Source of the DNA: Dirofilaria immitis
Taxonomy: Eukaryota > Nematoda > Chromadorea > Rhabditida > Onchocercidae
DNA length: 64,000 nucleotides
Assembly: GCA_024305405.1 (NCBI GenBank)
Contig: JAKNDB010000109.1
Coordinates: 372,001 to 436,000, forward strand
Direction of reading: 5' to 3'
The notes beneath the pieces are model-generated. The model was not told the DNA's origin, ran no database searches, and saw nothing but the letters and a program-made list of their open reading frames with translations. Position 1 is the stretch's first letter. The number at the start of each line of letters is the position of its first letter. Shown in pieces: positions 32,459 to 44,452 of this stretch. The position numbers and the translations under genes are program-made.

Positions 32459-32472
32459 TTCATTTTAGCTGG
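32459..32472 (+). promoter_or_regulatory. probable trans-splice acceptor of the ZP-domain gene
   Basis: CATTTTAG (32461-32468) lies 4 bases before the ATG at 32473. No upstream exon fits it, and the exon that follows encodes a signal peptide. Acceptor sequence abutting a start codon is the usual nematode spliced-leader arrangement. The site is seen; the trans-splicing is inferred. Confidence 0.55.
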
Positions 32473-35400
32473 ATGCATATGTTTTACGGATTATGGATAA
32501 TTTTCTTATTTATACCATACGGTTAATTTTTGTTTTTTTGAATTTGCTTATCGTCAAAATATGCTAAATTTTGCAAAATATTAAAGTTTTGTTGGCTTGG
32601 GAAAGAAAATTTTTAATTAAAAAAAAATAATTTTTAAATAAAATAATTTCGTTCAATTGAAATAATACAAATTTTTAACTAATTTATTACAAAATATATA
32701 TTAAATTCCAATACGAATTTCAGACTAATTTATTACAAAATATATATTAAATTCCAATACGAATTTCAAATTAAATTTTTATAAAATATGTGTTAATTTC
32801 TACCGATGATATCAGAGTTCTATAGTTTAATTTAAAAAAAAAAAGTCTTTGAAATACAATAAATTTTAGGTTAAAATTTTTTTTTGGCAAAAAATTACAT
32901 TTTCTTGAAAAACCTAAAATTGTCAAAATTTTCAATTTTTTTCTTCAAAAATTTCAACATAATACCACAAAATTAATACGAGTCGATGTATGCAAAAATG
33001 CCTTTTTCTTTTTCCTAAAATTTGAAATTATAAGAAAAAAATGGATGGAAGAAAAAAATTAAATTAAAAAAAAAAACTAATAATAATTAGCTTCAATAAT
33101 ATTCGTTATTCGATGAAGCGATTGAATTAATTCTTTTTTTTAAATAAATTTTTTCTTAAATTTAAGTTCAATTTTGACAATGAAAAAAAATCTTTCCTAA
33201 TTGCTTTATTTATTGTCATTTTTATTTAAAAAAAAAAAAAAACAATGATAACGATTGTTAATTGATGATAAAAGTTTTTAAGGCTTTTTTTTAATTTTGA
33301 TAAATTTTAAAAATTCTTTTCTTTTTTTTTTTTTAGTATTAAGTCGAACGAAATGTAATCCAATATATGTACGATGGCAACGAGTTCGAATAATATTTGG
33401 TGCACAAATTGAAGGGCCATATTCATTTCATACCTGTAAAAATGCATGTGCAAATGATGAAGATCCTATAAGAAGTGATAATGAAGTGCAATGTTCAGGG
33501 TTAATTGTTCTAATTGATTAATTAATTAATTAACTGATTAATTCAATGAAGTTTTGTTAAAATATCATTTGATAAATTTATCGTTTAATTCTTTAAGAAT
33601 TTTACATATTTAAAAATTATTAATCATTGATTAAATTCCATTTTTAACTACGTAAAAATATGCTAATTAAACTTTATTAATTAATCAATAGTTTCGAAAA
33701 TTTACGATACAAATCATCGAACTGATTAAGTGATTAATCGAAGTTTGCGAAAATTTCATTTCATAAATTTATCGTTTAATTGTTTAAGCATTTTACATAC
33801 CTTAAACCAATTAAAAATTATTGATCATTAATTAAATTCTTCTTTAACTACGTGAAAACATATTTAACTGATTATTTAATTGATTAAGTTTTTTAAACAC
33901 TTAACAGTTACTTGAGGATTTGCGGTATCAACTTTCTAATTAATTAATCAATCAAAGTTAGATAATTCTTTGTTTAGTCATTTGAAAAGTTTCGGTATTC
34001 AATTTTAGTTGAAAATTAATAATTGTTAATAATTCTTTTCACGTAATTAAAAATTTGCTTTGCTCAATTAATCAAACTTTTCTTTATCATTGATAAGTTT
34101 TTTTAACGTTCAAAAATTTGATAAAATTTTAACATAATATTTATATTTCAAATATGCAAATTTAATCTGTTAATAATTTAAAATTTCTGTTTTCTATTCT
34201 AAGATTAAAAAAAAATCTTGAAAATATGAAAATTAATTTTTATCATAAATATAATAATTAGTTAATTTAACTCACTTAGATTAATTAATTAATTAATTGA
34301 AAGAATTAATTTATAATCAAATTAATAAAAAAAAAAATTATGCAGATTTAATCATCGACAAGGATTGCAACAATATTCACAACATTGTCAATTATATCAA
34401 GCTGATCAGTTACAACATGGTGAAAGTTTTTTGAAGCTGATGATCGATATTCATTTTATTGGGAATATTGTGTTCAGTGTAAGTTTTTGTTGTTATTGTT
34501 GTTGTTGTTGTTGTTGTTTACTGTATTTGTAATATTCTATCCAAATTTAATTACGAAAAAATTTGTTATTATTAAATTAAAATTATTTGATTTTTCTTTT
34601 TGAAAATTTCATTCAAATATTTGAATTGAAATTTCCTTATAAATTCCAAATTTTTTTTCAAATTTTTGTTTCAAATATTTTTGTCTTTTATTTTTATTCA
34701 AAATTACTTAATTATTTAGCAACAAAATCTAATCTAATTTTTTTGAAATATTTTCATATCAAAAAAATAATGCTATTATTTTTAATATAAATAGTTATTT
34801 CATCACATTTAATCAGAAATGAAATTAATCAATTTTAAAAGGAGCAAAAAAAAAAATACATTTATTGTGTTTGAAGAAAATAAATGTAACAAAATATTTC
34901 AAGGTTAAAATGGATCATTATTCCATTACTAACAAAAATAGGTCATTACTTGTTGATTTAAAAAAAAAAAATTGATCTATTATAATACGATCAATGCCAA
35001 TAAAATTAATTCTAATAAAATATTCAAAAGGTATGAAAATAATTTAGAATTTTTCAATTATTTATTTAATTGATGATTTACCGATTGATTTTATGACATT
35101 TTTTTTTCTTTATTTTGATTGAAAAAAAAAAGAAACGAAAAGAAAATGTTTATATTTAAACATTAAAAAAAAAAAAATTGTATAAGTATTCTTTTCTTTC
35201 AAAAGTTGGATGACCTTTTTTTTTTTAAACAAATTAATGACCTTTTCTTAAATTAAATTAAAAAAAAAATTTTATTTTAATAACGAATAATTTATTTAGC
35301 AAATAAAACTTGTTCTGGTGATTATGCATTTACATACTTATCGGATCGTTATATGGATCGTCGTGAAGTTCATGAAGTGATACGAACGAGAACTCTTGAA

Positions 35401-38400
35401 GATTGTTTAAGTGCATGCTTGGATGCGGTAAATTATGCATGTCGTAGTGTATCGTATAATCGTACTGATGGTGATTGCTTCTTATCACAGCACAATCAAC
35501 TCAGTAAACCATCACTGATCAAAATTAACAACAATCCCAATTATCGGATCGATTATTACGAAAATAGTTGCACTAACAGTTAGTTTTCTTTTTTTTTTCT
35601 GATTGATTGATTGATTGATCTATTATTGATTTATTAAATGAATAATTTATAATTATGAAGAAAAAAAGAAAAATCTGTCAAGTAAATAATTTATGATTAA
35701 TAAAAATTTTGGGGAAAATTATTAGTATTATTTATTAATTTTAATATTTAATTTTTTTCATTTAAGTAATATAGTTAATCGGTTATTTATTTTAATTGAA
35801 ATATTGATAGAATTCATATTTTGAAATTTGAAAATTAAAAAGTTATAGTTTAGTTGCAGATTCATTCACATTTGATTACGAGTGCAAAGATGATGGTATA
35901 CAGGTGAAGGTCATTTCAAAATATCCGTATACAGGTGCAATGTATGGCCTATATGATTTTTTTACATGTCGTATTGAACCTAAAGATGATACAAAATTTG
36001 AATATTTCTTTCCATCACCAACCGTTTCCAAGAATTGTAGCGATAGTATACGTTATAAGGTAATTTTTTTTTTTTTTAAATAATACATAAGATGAAATTT
36101 GCTTCGATTAAATATGCATGAAAAGATATGATAAAAAAGATAATGAAAATTAGAATGTTACTATCATAAATATAGAAGTTATAAATTAGTAAAGTTGGAA
36201 TAATAAAGCTGAAGCATAAATATGTTCCAACCTTTTAATAATATGCTATTTTTAATAACGACTGAAGTGTCAATTAAGGTTGGAAATCATTTCATTTGGA
36301 AACTACATTAAAATTGGAATGTCATCATAAAAGTTAATAGGGTTAGGATGTAAACATCAAATCTGAAAGCTAATAAGGTTGGAACATAACTATGAAAGCT
36401 AATAAAGTTGGAATGTAATTATTAGTAGCTAATCTGGCTGGAAATATAAATATAAATGCTAATAAAAATGAAATATAAATATATAACAGTTAATAAAATT
36501 CGAACATGAATATAAAAGTTAATATAATTGGAATTTAAATATAAAACTTAATAATAGGAATTTGATATTTGCTATTGATATTTCATGCATTTAATTATTT
36601 AAAATTACTATATTTTAAGTAAATTTATTACGATTAATTAAAAATTTTTACATTTTGCGTAATTTTAGGGACGAGATATGGTATTGGAAATTGTTATATC
36701 AACAGATGGTGTTGAACCATTATATTTTATAACACCTGATGATCTTACCTATCAAGCTCGTTGTCCATTAAATGAACCTAAACTTTTAAGTGAAAATACG
36801 GATAATATTTTAAACATCAAAAGGTATGTATTATTTTGAAATTATCATCTAATTGATTAATATGCAAATTTATTGTTTATTATATATTAATTAAATTAAA
36901 TTGCTTCATAGAAATGATTTTATTGTAATTTGAAATTATATTTTTTTAAATTAAACAATTTCTTTTTTTTTATTAATAAAATTATTTCATTAAATTGCGT
37001 TTTTATTTTAATTAAAAAATTATATATTTTTCAAAAATAGTTTTTATGAAATTTAAATTTCATCATATTATAATTTATAAATAATTTTTCCACACCTTTT
37101 TCTTTTTCATCTTGTCGTCTATTTGTTGCATGCAATTAGTTTAATTAAAATGTATATATCAATTCGATTAAATAAATTTTATGCTTAACACAATCAGTGA
37201 TAATTTTTTTCTTTTGCATGTTTGATTGATCGATCGTATTGTGCAGCATTTTGCATGAAATGCATGATTGGATGTTTTCAGTGATACAACAGGTGATAAT
37301 TACAAAATGATCATATCAGCACATGCACTATTTTCGGCATTAGCTAATGCAACCAAACAACAGCAACAACAACAATTATCCAATATCAGTAATAATTTAT
37401 CTATACAGCAACATACTGTTACTGATCAAATAAAAGACATTGTTGATCATACATTTGATTCTGTTAATGATACTACTAATGTTAATACGCCGACAATAAC
37501 ATTAACATCAACAATAGTAATAACAACAACAACAGAACCATCCACTTTTATTACTGACACTACTATTACTTTTACTACTACAACAATTCACTACTACTAC
37601 TACAACAACAGTTCCTACGACTACTACAACAATTCCTACTACTACTACAACAACAGTTCCTACGACTACTACATCAATTCCTACTACTACTACAACAACA
37701 GTTCCTACGACTACTACAACAATTCCTACTACTACTACTACTACAATTCCTACCATTACTACAACAATTCCTACTACTACTACTACAACAATTCCTACTA
37801 CTACTACTGCAACAATTCCTACTACTACTACAACAATTCCTACTACTACTACTATTACTACCACTATTACAATTGCAACAACTACTACAGCAATTCCTAC
37901 TACTACTACAACAACTATAGATTCTCCTACTGAAACTCTTGAATGGAACTCTGATACTATTATCGATAAATATGATGAAAATATAAGTATTACTACTAAT
38001 ACTATCACCACCGATCATTCAATAAGTTCAACAAATTTAGAATTAGAAATTTTTACTTCTGTTATGGATAGAATTACACCAAAAGAAATTATTAGCAGTC
38101 AAACTTCTGATAAATTCTCGACAATATTAAATGAAATATCATCTATAGAAAGAAGTACAGTATCTTCAGAAACAATATCAATGCATACTGTAACTTCAGA
38201 AAGTTCAGTAACATTTGGAACTGAAATACTGAATAAAATAACAACAACAACAACAACAGCAACCACAACTGAAAATGGAAAAACCTCTAGTGATGATACA
38301 TTGAATGAAATACAACGTAAATATTTATAGATTAGAAAATATAAAAAAAAAAAAAGGAAAAAAAATTCTTAAACTTCTTATCAAATATTTGATAAGAAAT

Positions 38401-39352
38401 GATTAATGAATGGATTTGAATTTTTCTTAGCTAATGAAAATTTTCATCAAACTAATTTTTATTATTTACATAAAGTTTTTTTTTTTTTTTTTTAAATTAA
38501 TAATAAAGATAAGATTAATTTTGATTTATTTAATCATTTTTCGCTTATCTATCTAAGAAAAATTCAAATCAATTGATAAGCCTTTTGTAATAAGAAATTT
38601 AAAATTAATATTAATTTATTTATTTAATACCTATTTACCTCCTGTCAATCATTTTTATAGTCTTTTTTTTTTGAAAAATTTAATTAAAATATAAATTATT
38701 TTCGAAAAATATTTCATTTGTTTATTAGCATAAATAATTTTTTGGCACATAAAATTTTTATATTTATAAATAATAATTTAAAAACAAACAGAAAAAAAAA
38801 AATAAAAAATTTAGAAAAGCATGAAAGCACGATAATTGCACCTATCAATGAAATCAAAATTTCATCTATTGGATCAGATAGTAGCACTATGTTTGTAAGT
38901 TCACGCACCATTCCAATGAATGCCGAAAAACATATCACAAGCATGATATTTACTGATAGTAGTAGTGATAGTAGTACGGGAAGCACAATCGAAGCACCAT
39001 TATTTACTTATACAAGTAATGAAATTACTCAACAACCTATGTAAGTATTATTATAAGTTTTTTCTTTTTTTTTTTTTCAGAGAAGAATGAAAGGAATATC
39101 GTTGAATATCAAAATTCTATTTAAAAATTTTCGAAATTTATAAGATTTAATTTTGTTTAAAAATTTAAAATTTGACCGATTAAATTAGAATGTTTTTTTT
39201 TTTTTTAGATACAATACGATAATGACATTAACAAGTGTAAATGATGCAACAGAAACTTCAATACTTTCATCAGCATTGCCAACAATGTCGGAATTTGCGC
39301 TACCAACATCATTATCGGATGCTGAAGAAAATTCAAGAAATGCAGAATCATC

Positions 39353-39405
<53 letters not shown>

Positions 39406-41779
39406 CATCATTATCATCATCATTATCATCGTTATCACTATCATCATCATCGTCATCATCGTTATCACAATCATCATCATCATCATCAGCATCATCATCA
39501 CCACCATTATCATCATCAACAATGACATCATTAGAGGAAACAACGACTACAACTACGAATGATACCAGTGCGATTATAACGACAGCAACAACGACAACAA
39601 CAGCAACAGCAACAGCAACAACAACAACAACAACAATGGAAACAGCACCGGAAGCAATGACAACAACAAAAACAGCAACAACAATAACAACAACAGCAAC
39701 AGTAATTACACCAATTGAAGCAACCGAAACAATAAGAATAACAGCTGAAGCAATCAAAACTGATAATGATCATCCAGTAACCGAAACATTACAATTATCA
39801 TCATTATCTAGCGGTATATCAGATAAAGATGATAATAATGTATCGATTGCTCAAAAAGTTGTAGGAATTGCATCAAATAATATAACAACAGATGTATATA
39901 GGTAATTACTACTTTTTCTCATAATTAATTTTTAGGTGAAACAAATTTTTTAAAATAAATAATTTTTGAATGAATAAATTTTTGTATTTATTTTTATTTT
40001 TTTCTTAAAAATTACTTGTATGAAATTATTTTGTATGGTATTGATTAGTTTAAAACTTTTAAATTTTATAAATTTATTTTTTTTTCTTTCCAAAAAATTT
40101 TGATAAATAATATGATTTTTGTTGTTAAACAGTGAAATATTCTGATGATAAATTCAAAATGACGAAATGTTGTTCTAATTTCTTTTTTTTTTTTCTTTCC
40201 CAGGTAAGCAATATATATTTAACGCTGAATATTATATATCATATCACTTTTTTTTTTTTTTTTTTAGCGTGAACAAATCGTTATCTCAGGTAAATGTAAC
40301 AGGACGTACATCAAAAGATGATGTTATTTTTGATATCTTTCATAATGGACAACCAGTTGAAGCAGTTGTTGTTGGAAGTAAAATAACGCTTAGTTTTATC
40401 CCATATCTTGCTATTCCATGTAAGTTTTTAAGAAATTTTTGAGAAATCATATCATAATTTCATTTTATTGATTAGAATAAAATATGAATTTATATTTATT
40501 AATAAATTATTAAATAAAAAAGAAGAAAGAAGAAAAATTATTAAAATTTTAAATTGAAATATTTTTAGCAACTTATATGACCGTTAAAAGTTGTCATGTT
40601 GAACCGATCGGATCGTTATATGAATGGGAACGTGATCCGTTAACAATAATTAAAGATGGTTGTCAAGCGGATCATGTTGGCTTAGTTTGTCCACCACAAA
40701 AAACTGAATATGGTATACGAATAATTGCTGAATCATTTCGATATCAGACAACTTCACAAGTACAATATTCATGTCTTATCCGGATTTGTTCATTTGCGCC
40801 ATGTCCAACGGTAATTATATGTATTAAAACTTTGATTATAAATTTTTATAAAATTTAATTGATTTAAAATTTTCTATTTTAAAATTAAATTAAGCGGAGG
40901 AAAAAACAAACAAACAAACATGATATATATATATATATATATATGTAGGAAATATGTGAAGAAGTAGATGGTTGTGGTAGATCAAATTTATTATCGAATA
41001 CATTCGGATTACGTCATAAACGTCATATTACAATTGAGCAAATACGCGCAGCATTAGCAGCAAATCCTGATTTACAACGACAGATACGATTGATGAATCG
41101 TTTTGGTACACAAAGTCAAACAACATCAGGTTATTAGCTGAATATTTTAATTTTTTTTTTTTTTAACGGTCATTTTACGTCATTGCTATTTTTTATTAAA
41201 ATTATTCATTTATTAGTTTTAACATCAAAATGAAGTGATTAATTCGAACGAATAATTGTTAAAATAATAAATGATATTTTCTTTGTCTAAAATTTTTTGA
41301 TAATAATATTCGTTTATCACCGCTGAAAAATTTATCAATAGTTTCTTTTGATTTTTAAGATTAACCTATCTCAATAGTTTAATTTGATTTTTATAATTAA
41401 CCTATCAATAGTTTGATTTGATTTTTAAAATTAATCTATCTCAATAGTTTGATTTGATTTTTAAAATTAAGTTGAAAATTGAATTATTTTAAAATTGTAC
41501 AAGGTAAGTTTTTTCTTTCCAAGCGACCGTTTTTATATGATCATTAGAATTATGACTTTTTTTTTCTTTATCGTTTTTCATGAGATCATTATGCTGTTGA
41601 TTTCATTTCTAAATTTCATTATTGATAGTTGATATCAAATTTTGATAGTAGATAATAATTCAGAAATTCAACAACAATTGATTCGACTCGGAGGTGATCA
41701 CATCGTTAAAAAACAATTGGTAGTTGTGAATTCCGAAGATGAATTAAGATACTATGTACGGACAGGTGATGTACCTTAA
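32473..41779 (+). CDS. secreted PAN-PAN-ZP matrix protein with mucin-like insert (LET-653/NOAH type)
   Basis: Exons: 32473-32521, 33337-33499, 34346-34478, 35300-35578, 35860-36059, 36669-36823, 37282-38316, 38815-39040, 39209-39901, 40268-40419, 40569-40810, 40949-41129, 41649-41779 (TAA). About 1,212 residues. Exon 1 is a signal peptide (MHMFYGLWIIFLFIPY). PAN modules: residues about 20-115 (Cys-rich, ending FYWEYCVQ) and 116-208. ZP-N: exons 5-6 (FITPDDLTYQARC). Exons 7-9 encode about 650 residues of Thr/Pro repeats and a poly-Ser tract. ZP-C: exons 10-12 with paired Cys. A basic RHKR site follows; I see no transmembrane helix. Phases fit except two breaks, at 34427-34432 (T6, T7 needed) and about 37590. 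PAN/ZP proteins line apical surfaces and cuticle precursor. Two PAN plus mucin plus ZP resembles LET-653; NOAH proteins are the alternative, so I give no symbol. Confidence 0.85.
36170..36545. repeat. degenerate GCTAATAA(G/A)GTTGGAA repeat in intron
   Basis: About ten irregular units of AAAGCTAATAAGGTTGGAAC/TATAAATAT type, between the two ZP-N exons of the matrix gene. Non-coding. Confidence 0.75.
37480..37912 (+). repeat. coding Thr/Pro (mucin-like) repeat
   Basis: Imperfect tandem repeat of ACT/ACA codons punctuated by ATTCCT or GTTCCT, read as Thr runs separated by Ile-Pro or Val-Pro. It lies inside exon 7 of the ZP gene. Such Thr-rich arrays are typical O-glycosylation platforms. The frame shifts once near 37590 and is then constant to the exon end. 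Confidence 0.88.
39347..39515 (+). repeat. coding TCA repeat (poly-Ser tract)
   Basis: About 50 Ser codons, nearly all TCA, with a few Pro, Leu and Ala interruptions, inside exon 9 of the ZP gene. The tract is continuous with the Thr-rich region and forms part of the same insert. Confidence 0.9.
41335..41485. repeat. short tandem repeat in last intron of the ZP gene
   Basis: Three to four units of CCTATC(TC)AATAGTTTGATTTGATTTTTA type. The intron separates the RHKR-containing exon from the short final exon. Confidence 0.8.
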
Positions 41780-42630
41780 TGAAATAATAACTTTCTTCCA
41801 CCTTTTTTTTTTATTAAGTATGCAAATTTCAACACATTCCATTGTTCATTTTTTCTAATAATTAATATCAAGCAAGACAGGTTGCGATCAAAAATTTTTG
41901 AAAGGTCAAACAAGTTTGCAGAAACTTAAGTCTGGCCTCTTGTTTAATTCATAATAATTCTTGCTATCTTAAAATTAGATATTTTATTTTAAGATTTCAT
42001 TGCCCAATTTAGCCAATAACCGAAACTGTCATGTATTCGATAGTCTCAAAATTTAAAACACTTGCAAAAGCAAAATTTAGTTCTTGTTACTATAATTTAT
42101 TCCTATATTCTTTTGTCTTTTTTCAAGAATAAGAACATTTGAACAGTATTACGTTGAAATATCCTACGGCTATCATTGATAAATAACGTATCCTGAAATG
42201 TTCTGCACTTAATTCTATCACCTTCCGGTTTTCGGGTATTTATGTTTATTTTATCGTTGTTTTGCAATCAGTCATTTTGTATAAAATAGTAATTATCGTA
42301 CTGAATGATGCAAAATAAAGATGATAAGCTTTATGAAAACTGCAATATCAGCAGGTAAATAAATACTTTTACATATGATATCACGCAATAATAAAAAATA
42401 AACCGTTGTCATACAAATTTGTGCAACTGCTCACTGAAATCTCAGACCGAAAATATTTGCAAAAAAATGAAAGTGAAAACTTTTGGAATTTCAAAGTTGA
42501 AAAGAGTAATTTTCAGGTTATGTCATATTGCGAAAATTTAGATAAATAAAACTTCGAAACTTTCTAATATACCATTTAAAAAAAAGCAATAAATCACATG
42601 TAATCTATCTTGAATAGAAAAATTAAACTA
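41780..42630. other. convergent 3' intergenic region
   Basis: Lies between the stop codons of the ZP gene (+) and FMC1 (-). It should hold both 3' UTRs. I see no additional exon. Confidence 0.65.
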
Positions 42631-43410
42631 TTACGATTTCGAGACAGGTATTTTCAAACCGACAAGTCTGGCACTTTCTTCTAATGAACGTTCACCACCC
42701 TAAAATCGAGAAAAATTAAAAGTTAGCATTCATTACCCTAAAATTAGAAAATAATCGTTATTTTTTGACAAATATTTTCAACAAATCCGAACAAAAACTG
42801 ATAATATCATGCTTAAAAAAATAAACATTATATTCTTGCGTCTATCAAATCAAAATTTTACGATACAAGACAACTTTGGAATTAACTGAAATTGTATTTC
42901 AAAAAAGATTCGTCGTAAAATTTAGATAAAAAATTAAACTAACTCACCTTATACTGCTCCTGTAATGCTTCCAAGCGCAATGTACTGGCTAAATAATGGC
43001 GATATGTACAAGAAAGATGCTCCTCCTTTGATATACTATGTAATACTTCATTCATACCTTTTTCGGTATTTGTTTTTGCTTTGATTTCATTTCTGGCTTT
43101 TTCCAACTAAAATTCTGAAATAAAAATAGTGTTGCTATAATGTTAAAATAAAGAGCAAACTTAGATGTTCAAAATCATCAATTTTGGAATATTTTCCAAA
43201 ATTATATTAGACTTTTCCAAAATAACCTGAAGTAATACTCAAATATATCAGAATATATTTGAAAAATATTTTAGCATACTGAAATATTCCGAAATATTCT
43301 CGAATATTTTTAAAAGTACGAAATGAATTTACCGTTCCAGATTTATGAAAATCTTCAATAACATGTCTAATCAATGAGGCTGCTTGTGATCCATTCTTCC
43401 ATCTCGCCAT
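42631..43410 (-). CDS. FMC1: FMC1 homologue, mitochondrial ATP synthase assembly factor
   Basis: Three exons on the minus strand: 43333-43410 (ATG), 42948-43106 and 42631-42699 (TAA). They encode 101 residues with all phases 0 and GT/AG introns. The ends MARWKNGSQAASLIRHVIED and GGERSLEESARLVGLKIP match the small FMC1 family (about 110 residues), whose human member has a nearly identical GERS-EESA-LVGL-P tail. The family helps assemble or stabilise the F1 part of complex V in the mitochondrial matrix. No frame break is present. A TTTTAG 15-30 bases before the ATG is a possible trans-splice acceptor. The gene is divergent from the broken gene at 44447 and convergent with the ZP gene. Confidence 0.85.
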
Positions 43411-44446
43411 ATATTAATCCTTTCTATATATCAAATCTAAAAGTTATGAATTTTTTCAAAAAAATTATTTGAAATTTTTTATTCTGCTAAAATTTAAATG
43501 ATTAAATTAAAATTTTTATCAACTGGAAAGGAAAAAAAAGACGCAGATTATGATATGATTAATGTACGCCAGAATTACACGGACGTAGCAAAAACCTATA
43601 ACCACAAGACGTTAAAATTGAAAATTTTATGACGTTTCGTCCGAGTCGCTTAATACGTCGCGTGGTTGAAATGGCCGGACCGCGAACGAAAGAATTTTCA
43701 ATTTTTGAAAAAACGTTTTGACATTGCTTGCATTGGGAGTGCACCTACGTGGTTTCTATGCGGACTTCGCGGTTATTACGTTTGACTGCACCGGTGATAC
43801 ATTAGGTTATCAGACATTTTGCATAAATTTCCGAATTGAGAAGTAAGTGTTTTTTTTGTAGGAGAGCCAGAGATTGCATAGGACTTCAATAATACTAATA
43901 TTTAGACAATAAAAAAATGAAAAATATCATGCGTTCAAGAGAATTATCAAAGATTCTATTTTTTTTTTCTCGGAGGATAAAATTAAATTATTGAAGTTTG
44001 AAGAAGTTTGTATAAATATCCATTTGATGCTAATGACTGAAGGGAGTTTAGAAGGGAGGAATGATAAGAAATGAAGAGATCAAAAAATGATAAGATTTAT
44101 TTCAAATAACAATGGGAATTACGATTGATTATATTTGGTGGAAGTGTTTAGTTTTAAAGTTATCGAAATTGCTCCATAACGGCATACGTGCAAGATTCTG
44201 AACATGTTCCCAGCTTAAACATCTCGGCAAGAAACTGCTCCAGATTCACATTGATAATTTTTCTTACATTTGAAATATTGCTTCACTGAAGTTTCCTTCA
44301 TATGCATTAGTATACAGAAATATAAAATGGTCATTTACTCTTATCTAGTTTACTTATTCATTTTTAATGCATGACTTTATACATTTTTCCAATATGTTAA
44401 AAAAAAGTATTTCCGTTGTTTCTCTAATGATTTCGAAAAGTTTCAG
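43411..44446. other. divergent intergenic region with a GC-richer block
   Basis: Shared upstream region of FMC1 (-) and the gene starting at 44447 (+). Bases 43540-43800 are clearly richer in G+C and CpG than their surroundings. They contain short frames on both strands (a 30-codon plus-strand frame near 43630-43722 and a 61-codon minus-strand frame), none with recognisable homology. Most likely the bidirectional promoter; a tiny unrecognised gene or exon cannot be excluded. Confidence 0.5.
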
Positions 44447-44452
44447 TTTAAA
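44439..44452 (+). promoter_or_regulatory. probable trans-splice acceptor
   Basis: GTTTCAG ends at 44446, six bases before an ATG at 44453 that opens a 50-codon acidic exon. The arrangement is typical of nematode spliced-leader addition. Inferred from sequence only. Confidence 0.55.

Larger units (their letters stand above)
22908..32460. other. 9.5-kb intergenic region without a supported gene
   Basis: Between the kinase stop and the start exon of the ZP-domain gene I find only AT-rich DNA, homopolymers and tandem repeats. Open frames here are poly-Leu, poly-Val or Tyr/Cys-Val repeats caused by microsatellites. The first few hundred bases should contain the kinase 3' UTR. Confidence 0.7.

Noticed and set aside
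37508..38018. Minus-strand Val-rich and Ser/Cys-rich open frames
   Set aside because: They are the antisense of the Thr/Pro coding repeat in the ZP gene; low complexity with no exon signals.
39185..39773. Minus-strand Asp-, Met- or Cys-rich frames and a plus-strand His-rich frame
   Set aside because: Shadows of the TCA/ACA repeats in exon 9 of the ZP gene. Only the Ser/Thr frame joins neighbouring exons in phase.
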